From Nectonema munidae (lineage: Eukaryota; Nematomorpha; Nectonematoida; Nectonematidae), in the NCBI GenBank assembly GCA_030549495.1, contig JAUIRK010000875.1, positions 771,501-835,500 of the forward strand: 64,000 nucleotides of DNA, given 5' to 3'. Position numbers and translations under genes: made by a program. Of this stretch, positions 47,739 to 58,300 are shown one piece after another. Position 1 is the first letter of the stretch. Each line of letters begins with the position of its first letter. A model generated the notes under the pieces. That model ran no database searches and was not told the DNA's origin. It worked only from the letters and a program-made list of their open reading frames with translations.

Positions 47739-49855
47739 TTTACTAATGTTATTGAGTTTGCTAATTTAGACCTAGAAGCTATATCAAACTGAAGCAATTA
47801 CACCTTCCAAAATTTATTGTTTTTTACCTTTTTTTTCCTATTTATATATTTTTTTTTAATAGTATTTTGATCACAGAATACAAATCGAACACGGAATAGA
47901 AGAATTATTCCAAAATCGCTAATCAATACAAAAAATTCCTTTCATCTAATATCGAGTTGATTAGAAAATATACTCATTATATTGCGTGGCATTACTCTCC
48001 AATATTTGTTTCGTATACTCTCAATTTTATATGGATATTTTAAAATAAAGATGTAATTTGAAAAAATTTGCAAAACTTTTTTATGCTCTAGTAGTAACTC
48101 AAATATGAAGCCATTTATTTAACTTTTGTGATTATTTTATGTCAATTTAGTTTACTATATGCATTTTTGCCTTTGAAAAAACTGTATTGAAGTTTCCTCA
48201 TGGTTAAAAGCAATTATCAAAATTAAATCTTTTTGTTGTACCAGAAATTTTATTTCAAAAATGTGATTTCTCTATTCTCGTAAAAGGTTAGCGGCATTAT
48301 GCTTTTTAAATCCTATTTTGCTAGAATATAAAGGTAGGCATTAATTGTTAGGAAGAAATTGAATAACAAAAATTGGAATATTTTTCTCATTATTTAAAAA
48401 AATCTGACCCCAGCTCTGACTTCTAAATTTTATTAGATACTGACTGGACTTCTCAACTGCGGTTTTAATAAGAAACATCCTTGGTATATCCTATGCTTCA
48501 TGCGAATCTTTTTCTAGATGAAACCTAAAAAAATTTTAGTGGTTAAAAAATATGTTTTAACGGTAACAGGTAATTAAATATATTACTTTATTTTAACCAT
48601 TTCTATAGCCTCTAGACATCCACATTCTAATTCACTTATCACAAAAGTTGCGCTCATGAAGGCCCGGAAAATTTTAACCACATGTTCTTTTTAATATATC
48701 ATTATGTCATTTCAATTATCAAGTCAGATTAATTTAGAAGAAAAAAAAGTTTTGCAACTCGCTACACAAAAATCTCACATTGTCAAAAATGAAGGTTACT
48801 TAAATTTTTGGAAAGCAGAATAGGACTTGTATGTCAAACTTCGCTTTAAGCCGGTGAAGTTATGGAGAATGTGACTTTACTCCGACCAAGTGGCCTTTAT
48901 TCCTGAATTATAAGTTATTTGTGCAGTTAGAATTTGAAATAAACATAAATTTATATATGGGTGTGAAAGGTCTTGCTAGCGTATTACATTATACGCAAGG
49001 AACGTTACATAAATCTAATAACGGAACACTAATGGCATCAATCAGAACACATGTCTTTTGTTCACAAATGATCTTCCTTCTAAGAAACCTGTATTAAAAT
49101 ATCTCTCTCTAACTGGATCAAAATGTAATACATTTGGAAAAGAATTATCTGAGTTAGCTCCGCAAAGTTTTCCAAAAATGTCTTGACCTGATCCAATTTT
49201 CCTCTTCTCATTTGTTTAACGAATACGGGGAACTTAAATAACCCTCATTTTGGAAAACTTGAAGAAGATCTTTTAAAAGCTGAATGTTCGTCAATTTTAT
49301 TAATCTTTGCTATTTTTGGAACACCAGAAATGACAAGCACATGTGTTAGGAAAAAGCCAGTCTAGGACAGGTGTTAAAAATCAATTGATAGATTTAGTTT
49401 AAAAAGGCAAGAGTTCAAAAAATGTGATCAAAATTTGGGTCTAAATTTTTTAATATGCCACTTTTTTTGAAAAGAAATTTTAGAATAATGATGTAATTTA
49501 TGCTGTAGGAAAAATCTTTTACTCACAAAATATTATTTTCAAATTTTATAGGAATCAATGCCTTCTTGTTTTTTTCTATGAAAAGATCGAAGATTTTTGT
49601 TTGGTTAACATTGTTAGCTTTTGAATATCTAGCTATTTTCCCAACTCTAGGTGCTGATTCATCCAGCGTTGTATTTCAGAGCAACCATTTAATTGCACTG
49701 ATTCAGGTATTCCTAAATAACTTTTTCTTCTAGAGCTGTAATCCTTATATATACATATAATACTAATTGTTGAATCCAAAGATATTTTGCTTATCGTTTG
49801 ACATGCGCATGCTTGTGTAAAACAACTTGTAAAAAAGATTTATTAACAATTCTTT

Positions 49856-49901
<46 letters not shown>

Positions 49902-50213
49902 GATACTCTGAGGGGATATGTCAAGTATTAGTTAGTGTGTTAGCTCTATTATTACAAGCCTTTACTCTTCTTTCAAAGCATATATATTACATATTCGATG
50001 TTTATCTTCTCTGTTTTGATTGTGCTTTTTTCTGTTTCGTTTCCACCTCCAATTTCTCTTCGTTGTCTACCATATGAAGATTTTATCTCACAGTTCGCCT
50101 AAATATTAAATAATTTTTTTTTGCAATTTTAGGTAAATTTTTGCATAATCACAATAAGTTCATTTGGATATTACACTAAATCTCAGCTACAATTTAATTG
50201 GTTTCCTTTAAAT
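47739..50213. other. AT-rich, nothing recognised apart from a TA microsatellite
   Basis: No homologous coding sequence seen on either strand. Confidence 0.4.
49858..49896. repeat. (AT)n microsatellite
   Basis: Uninterrupted AT dinucleotides for nearly 40 bp. Confidence 0.95.
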
Positions 50214-50854
50214 CAGTGGTCCTCAACTGGTTTCCATGTATATTTTTGCGGCTTCACCGGTGAAATATAACAAATTTGAGGTTCACAATGATATTTTGGT
50301 GCTCCATGAAGAAAACGAATTCAGAGTGGTTATGTTCATTAATTTCTATTTTTAATATATATATATATATTCCTTTCTTTTCTCCTTATATTTAATTTTA
50401 AAAAAGCTATATATTTTTCTCTCTTAAATCTAACTATTACGGTAATGCTAATTTAGTATATCTCTTGTAATTTGATCATCATTAACATATAAATTTCAGC
50501 TATTGTCGCCTTTGTGTGTTCAAACCTACTTTGAGAATTTTTGGGATTTGAACTCCGTCTAGTAGCTGTGCATGAGCATCAACCAACTAGGCGTCAACCG
50601 TTAGTTTTGATGATCTTTATTTACTTATCGATTGGAAGTAGCTTACGGTTTTAAATTCAATCTTAAGTGACACACATTTCTCAGCATTTGAACAGTTTCC
50701 TTGTTCGCCCTCTGTTGGCAGTGCTTTGCATGATAAAGATATTGAAATATGTGGTGAATATTTGGAAAATATGTATGATGCTTTACTTTTTTCTTAGTGA
50801 AACATAGAATAGCTATGAAGGGGTCCATGGGTAAAATAAGGTTGTGAACCACTG
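50214..50854. mobile_element. Non-autonomous hAT element carrying a SINE
   Basis: Termini CAGTGGTCCTCAAC and GTTGTGAACCACTG are inverted with two mismatches, and the right side has GGGTCCATGG as in other elements here. A family B SINE lies inside (50,458-50,690). I see no convincing 8-bp duplication (CTTTAAAT against CAAACATT), so one boundary may have moved since insertion. Confidence 0.6.
50458..50690 (-). mobile_element. tRNA-derived SINE, family B, copy 4
   Basis: Shares TCTCTTGTAATTTGATCATCAT, GCTGTGCATGAGCATCAACC and ACACATTTCTCAGCAT with copies 2 and 3. It is older and shorter in the middle, where the CACTGTGTGAAAGACC part is missing. Confidence 0.65.
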
Positions 50855-51044
50855 CAAACATTTTTGCCAATCTCTCTCCTTTAAATATAGTAAGCGAGAA
50901 GATTAGTATTTTGTGAATGACATAGAAATTTTGCTGCCTCTTCATTGCAACCAAATTCTTTTTAAAGAAAAAGCTTTGAACTAGCTACGCATTTTGGCCG
51001 TCACTTATTATTCGCGCGTACTTACGACCACTCTACAATACGCC

Positions 51045-51350
51045 TTCTCAAAGATACGACTTACACAGAAACAAAGTAAAATATTTGATTTTCTCATTTT
51101 TTTGATAGTAATCTATTCAATAAGTTTTTCCTTTTTAAAATTTTTCATTCCGATACGATTGATTTTTATGTTAATTTTATGCATATTTAAACAAATTAAG
51201 TTTTATTGATAAAAAAATAAACAAGTTAAAATACTGTCATGCCGGAATCAAAAAAAGCATAAATTTTGGAAAAACCCTTTATAACGACTTTCTCTCAAAT
51301 ACGACTTTTTAAATGTGGCTGGATGATTCGGTCGTATCTGAAAGGATTAT
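51045..51350. repeat. Dispersed repeat, MITE-like, copy 2
   Basis: Partner of 32,100-32,386. Here both ends are visible as rough inverted repeats: CCTTCTCAAAGATACGACTTA at the left and, read on the other strand, CCTTTCAGATACGACC at the right. No target duplication was identified. Confidence 0.5.
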
Positions 51351-51895
51351 TCTTATCAGACAAGATTCTACTTGATAATTATGGCATTTATAGCTTTCTT
51401 GATTATTGTTACTTATTGCCATGAACATTTTTATTAATTACTTTATTTACTCAAAATATTTTGAGATGAAATGAAAGAGCTTAATTTATGAAATTAAAGA
51501 GCTTAATTTTCTCGCAAAATTGTTTATAATGACTAAAATTTTATAAAGGATATTTCCATAAATAAATATTCCTATAAAATATTCCTAGATTCTTTCGTTT
51601 CAAAGGATTTATTAATTTTAAATATAAATTTTACAAAAACAGTATAATATACAAAAAAAAAAATACAACGATTTTTTAGGCTTTGGAGTAATGATATCCT
51701 ATTTTTCCTACATTTTAGCTCAAAATTAGGGCATTTTGATCTTAGAAAAATTTGGCTACCATTTTCACGGTGCAGGTGATGTCTCTGCTTTGTTTTTACG
51801 TTCATTAGAGTGGAAAATGCATGTTCCCAAATGAGCGATTTTTGACTTCCTCCTAATTGACAATTTTAAGTGCATTTGTTTTCGAATTCCAATAG

Positions 51896-52025
51896 TGCTT
51901 CATTATTGGATCGCAGTTCAAGAGTTCAAGAAGCGTTTATGCCGACCTTTGGAGTTCTTCTGGTACATCAGCAATTTAAAAGGATCTACACCCCAAATGA
52001 TGGCTCGTGTATCAATATTTGGAAG
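51896..52025 (+). other. Exon-like open segment, unassigned
   Basis: On the plus strand a segment runs from an acceptor-like TTCCAATAG to a donor-like GGAAG/GTAATC without a stop (SSRVQEAFMPTFGVLL..., ending CINIWK), and is richer in G+C than its flanks. I recognise no family. On the minus strand the same DNA holds a candidate short last exon for the ZP gene (51,918-51,959: acceptor GTACCAG, then KNSKGRHKRF and a stop), which would supply a furin-type R-H-K-R site in phase 0. The two readings compete and neither is secure. Confidence 0.25.
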
Positions 52026-52198
52026 GTAATCATAAAAAGTCATATATTCACAATATTCCGATAATCGAAACAAAATCTTTCTAATTCATAACTCTTAAAA
52101 AAATAATTAAAATGGAAGAAGAGTAGCCCGTGTTTAATACAAAACTGTAAAAAAAGAAGAAATGGTTAATAATAATTTGTTTGGTTAAGTGAACTTAC

Positions 52199-52349
52199 GG
52201 GTTTGCATAAGCCAATGCAGATCTCCACATCACATTGAAATTTTAGGTAAGTTGATAGAGGAAATTTGAAGGCGTTGAAATCAGCGGTCAGTTCCTTTGA
52301 TATGGCATTCACTTGAAAGTTTGAGAAAATGTTTTCATCTGTTGAACAT
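52199..52349 (-). CDS. ZP gene exon: end of ZP-C half
   Basis: Acceptor AACGTTAAG, donor AAACCC/GTAAGTTC. Encodes [11 protein letters not shown], then [16 protein letters not shown] and [16 protein letters not shown] ends 20 bp upstream of the exon in the intron, so the acceptor has almost no pyrimidine tract. Confidence 0.85.
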
Positions 52350-55300
52350 CTTAACGTTATTATTTAAATCAGGGATTGACAAACTTTTTTACCCGTCAAC
52401 CCCTTCATAGAATATTTGTTTTCACATCGACCCCCACCCCACATAGAAATGTTTCATAAACACATTGATCAATATATCCAACAATTAAGAGAAAAAATAC
52501 AAACCAAAAATGTTTCATATATCCTATGCTCTACAATGTCCTAAGCTATGCTTAAAAAGAAAAAGGAAATTTATTACTAGTATAAAGTAAAAAAAGCATA
52601 CCACAATTTGGTAAGTTTGTCTATCTTATCGACCCCCAGGGGTCGATATCGACCACTTTGCCGACGCCTGATTTAAATGTACAATTGGCTCAATTCAGTA
52701 ATATTGGCGGCAGCTATTTGGAACAATTCAAGAATAGCAATCTAAGTTTCATTGCTGAAATTATTTCAATGTGGAGGAGTGGATGATTTTTTTTAGGTTT
52801 TAATAAATTTGTTTTTATTCTAAGATTTTGGTGAACGGACATTTGATCGAATTGACGTTTTACCAAAATCGTACATACAATTTGAGTATTTTTGCAGATG
52901 TTTTCCAGAAAGTTTGCAATTTTGTGCTCAATACAAATGAAATGTGCAGCGTAATTTTGTTTTTTTCTATTCTTAACTTCTATACACAAATTTAGTAGTG
53001 AATAATTTTAGCTACTAGAAGTTACATGACAAATGTGTTATGATATCATAGGCCTCCAGGGAGATAACTTGCAGACCTTATTATATACTTAAAAGTAAAA
53101 ATGGTTAAATATTGAAAAAAACCACTTAAAATAAAAATCTCCAAACAATCACCTGGATAAAATTCAGTTACACCTGGAAATTCACAGAATCAAATTTTTA
53201 CAAATTTTCAACTGTGTAAAAAATTTATTAGGAAACAAAATCTTTTACAGCTGTGACCATTATAAGAATTAATGATAAATAAAAATAGTAATAAGAATGG
53301 ACACTTCTATTAAAGAAAGAACACTAATTAAATCTAATCTACATATTTATATTTTGATTTTTAATAATAAATTGAATTTTATGAAGACCTTAAGTGTCAC
53401 AATGGAATTAAAGTCAATAATTTTTCATTTTTTTATATTCATTTACTTTAATAGGAGAATATAAAAATACTTTTACAATTAAAATTTTACTATCCTTGTA
53501 AAGCGTATTAAATACATCTAATTAACATCTAAAAACTTATCCTACATCTAAGAGTGACTAAAACCTCTAAATCTTCAGTATTCAGTATGCAGAGACATAT
53601 ATGCTATATTTTATGGCTTCTCTCTCTACCATCCTACAATACAAATCTTGTGTGTCCTTGAAAATTACAGATGACTCAACGAGATGAAGTGTTGAATAAA
53701 TTTTATTTTACTCAGAATATATTACGAAACAAATGTACCATGCGCGCACTATCTGTATTCCCTTTCATTCTGATGAGTTTTTTTCTCTCCTATCACCTGA
53801 AGATCATGGTAATAAACTTAGTTATTTCAATGATTCATTTATTCACACTTTTTTATTTGAAAATTTGAGCTTGCCTTGTTAACATAATTATAAAAGTTTT
53901 TTTTACTGAAGTCTAATCATTTTCGACCTAAATTTCTGGCGTTTTTTCAAGTACAAAATGTAAATCAATAAAAAAAGGTGATTATTAAAATTCTATCCCT
54001 GTGAATCATGTTAGACTTAATCCTTCAAATACAATATATCATAATAGTGTATTTAGTCAATTAATCATGAATTCAAATCCTCAAATACAATAAATATAAA
54101 TATCTCTACTGTTTTCATTTAGTCATATATATCTATGTTGGCAACATTTGTTGAAAGTGGTAAAATGCTTATTGGGGCATGTTAAATTGGGTAACAAACT
54201 AAAAAAGTTTGGAAACCACTGTTCTACAGGACAATCTTTCAAAACGGGTTACTCTATGGTTCGAACCGGCTTTGTAGAACCCCTGAGATGAAGTCTCAAT
54301 ACATTTGTTCTACTAGTAATAGATAAAATATTATAACGTTTATTTTTTAAAGCATAAAAAAGAACAAACTATTAAAATTGTTTTACCTTTTCCCTTTGTT
54401 AATTTTAATGTTGGGGGCGTACATAATAATAACTTTTTTAGATACAGAAAAATGTTGGCTTTCCTTGTGTTAAACTGTAAATGTTTTATTCTAGATGGCT
54501 TTTGACTATATATTATACTCTCTGATATATGCCATTATTTATGCACGAAAGAGAACAATTCATTTGAAAGACTTTTTCCTTTCAAATATTTCCAATATTT
54601 TGAATGTGCGTGTATTGCATTTTATTTACTTTTTAGAGTAATATTAAATTTTAGATGTTCTCAACCATAATAAATTGTTTACTTAAAATTTTTTCTTTTA
54701 ATTTTATAACTAATATTAAAATAAGTTTAACTCTTTCAGGCACAATGGGACACCCCTGTCTAATTAAATAAAAATCGTCTTCCTCTAGTACAGGAATGTC
54801 CAACTAAAACAAGCAGCGGGCCATTTAGAAAAGTTATTGGACACGGTCGGGCCGCACCTATTTAAAAAATAATAATAATTTTTTTATAAAATATTTATCA
54901 GAAACTTTTTTATCCTGTTACTGATTATCACAATTTTTATGAAAATTAAACATAAAATGAGTAGTTAATTGAAAGAGAATTTTTATAAACGAATATCTAT
55001 ATAATTTAACATCAACCTTATCTCATTTTCTTAGAGGGCCGCAGAAATTTGCCTTGCGGGCCGCGTGTTGGACACCCCTGCTCTAGTATTTAAAAAGTCA
55101 TCGAAAAGAAAAGTAGACGATTAGTTTTAGAAAACCAATGTCTGAAAGGGGTTATAATGTTATATCTTTCTTCGTTTATGCCTGATTTTTTGGTGTATTG
55201 TTTAGCACGATGTTCCAACACATCTTATATGTATATGTTTCGCCAGACATTTTATATTCTACTAGTAGAAGCTTAAGGATCGCTCTCTCTCTCATTTACT

Positions 55301-58300
55301 CAATAGATGATTCTTTTAATGTCTTTACTCGCTTTTTATATAAGCCTCGAGGTTTTTGTCTTCAATAAGCTTCTTCATTAGAGCATTTTCTATTCTTGAT
55401 GGCATTACTCGCGATATTGTTGTTGTGTGCTCTATCACTTTTCACGTCAAAACTTATATCGTGTACACTTTGCTGCCTCGAAGATACTTTCTCCAATTAA
55501 CACCTTTGATTTGTGCTGTAAACATTCTTGAAAGTTACCATTCCCAGTTATTCATAAATCATAATGCTGAGGTTAGTAAGTCGAGTTGTTATATTTACTA
55601 AATGACAATGATATGTTGTGTTCATATTTTCTAAATTTATATTCTTTTCTGAATTTTCCTGCTCATTACATAAACTTTCTTTTGTATTTTGCAATATTCA
55701 TCCAAAATAAGTAGTAATAAAGAATCATTTTTGAATTAGAAAAAGTATCCACAAATTTTACATGAACAGTAGTAAGCCTATATCTAAATTATTTATTCTA
55801 TTGAGATGTCAATTTTTGTCTAAATCAAGGTCTCATAAATTTAACATGAGGGGGGGGGGGTAGATTTTTTTAATGATTTTGCCTCTAAAAGTATTTAATA
55901 TTTTAAAAAATAGAGATAAATATGTTAACAAAAATCAGCTTAACTCTTTTGATCCTTTGAATAACTGAATTTTTAAGACTTATCTTCTGCCATTTTTTCA
56001 ATCAAATTTTACATATTCACGGCAGACAATATTCATTACTTGGGATACCGATCCTCAAATAAACGGAACGTTAAACACCCTACAATTATAGCGTGACTGT
56101 TCATCTCTCCCCCTTACACCTACCCCCCCCCCCCGTGATTGAACGCTTGTATGTTATATAGGAGTATGCGTATTCTTCTTACCCAGTATCATCCGTTAAC
56201 AAAAAGGTCCAGTCTTCTACGTCACTTGAAGCAACACAATTGTACGCAAATATGCCATAGATTTCTAAAAATAGAACATACTCTTTGTTAGTATCTTGCT
56301 GTATACATCGTGCAGTTAAACATAATAGCATAGTAGAATTCGCAAGTACATTAAGGAAGGTATGTGCCATTTGTTGGGACATGATAGATTTACAATTTGG
56401 TCCGCAAAATGTCATAACATATTATTATCTTTATAATTTGCTTTTTTATTACTTGGTTTTTACTTATAATAAAATGAAATGAATGAAAAGCTCATCCCAT
56501 TTGTTCATGCTTGTTTGACACTGTTGTTTACATTTGTGAAGAGATGGCTGCAAGTAGATGTAATAAAAAGTAAATGTCGCAAATGTTTCTCAATGTAGAT
56601 ATAAGAACATGTCATCAATATCTCAAGAATAAATACCTAAAAAGACGAATGTTTTTTTCTCAGAATATATTATATGTTGGCTAGTTCATGGATATTTGAA
56701 CAGTTTTTCCATGAATCAATAATACTAAATCGAAAATTTGCTCACATTAATAACAGATACTAAAGTTTAAAGAACAAATTCTGTCAGGTTATGGATTTAT
56801 CTTTCAAGATCAGATCTTTATCATTAGCCGCCCACAGCTTAGTAATACACCAAGGACACATTTTTCCCGAATATATATATATTTCCTAGTGTGACTTATC
56901 AACTCTTTTTCATGTAAATATTTTGACATTTTTATAGTTGTAAAACGTTATTTTGAATGTCGAAATTTATATTCAGTTCTTATAAAACAAAATCTCTAGA
57001 TAATAAAATTTTGAAAATAAAATTAACGCCATCTATAAAAAAAATCTAGAAAATTAGAATAGTCAGTGTATCATTTTCTGTGGATATTTTGAATTAATTT
57101 AAATTTCATACTTAGGTCTGTCTGCAAACGGACAAATATTTTTAAAACTTCCTGATACAATTTTTGAGTATTTCCTAAACCTGCGTTCCGAATGCGTCTT
57201 TTGAAAGTTATCAAGTTCTATATTGAAAAGCAATGTCAAAGCCTAGCTCCTATTTAAGGGATCCCACATCAAATGGACGCTCTGTTCTTGAAAGCTCCAA
57301 AATTGTTCTACCGAATTTTTAATGTTCTTTCCTTTGGGTTATTGAATCAGCACCGCCCTTATTAATGAAAACGATATATAAAATGAAGCTTGAAAAGCTC
57401 GTAATTTTGCTACAATCAAATTAAAAATTCTTCATCATCAACAAATCTCTATAGTATATTTATAAATCAGACTTGAATAAATATTCTCAAGCTTCACAAA
57501 TTTCCCTAGAGTTTTGCAATCTATATAATTCATATATTATTTGAAGTTTTTGTCATACAAATTCACGCATAGATTTCATCATGATCATCTTTAATATATT
57601 CTTCTACTTCTTTTGCTTTTGAAGGCTATTTCATTAAATGCATACTAATTATTCTATTTTTAAAGCGGGGGTAAGAGTGTTACTTATGGTGAGTTTTGGT
57701 TACGTGTTTGGCCTGAGAGGGTTTTAGAAGTTATTTTTTGTCTTCCCTTCTTGTATATTGACAAAATTCATTTAAAGGATCCGTGGATATTTAGGTGGTT
57801 TCGAAGAGCACTGGTTCCAGTTTGAACAATATCAGTTCTCGCGATGCCTTTTTGTAGAATAATGGTCCATCAGTGTAACAAAATAGATAATTGGAATTTG
57901 AGTTTTTCTAACTCCGTTAATGGCTAAGTTAGTTGGTGGATGTATTTCATTGTAATTGTATCGGATCTATGTTTTTCAAAAGCTTTGATATTTATTTTAA
58001 TTGTATGTCGTATTTACTTTTTGGGTCGTCGGCCATATATAGTAAATATAGGAAAAAAAATCCAAAATGGGTGCATATAATGGAAGTTGTATGCCATTTT
58101 TAGTTCTATTTTTTGATTAAGGTAAAGGTACCGTGGAGTATTTTCATTGAGGAGGCACAATTCGTTGCTTGTATCGAATTATAAGGAAAGTAGGCTTGAT
58201 GCGGGATCGAACCCAAGATCCTGATTTATCGAAACCGAGCATCTAACCAAACTTTCTCACGCCCCCAATCTCACACAGCATACTCACAATTGTTACTATT

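Noticed and set aside
54203-54220. Lone hAT right terminus TTTGGAAACCACTG
   Set aside because: No partner left end with a matching flank was found upstream.
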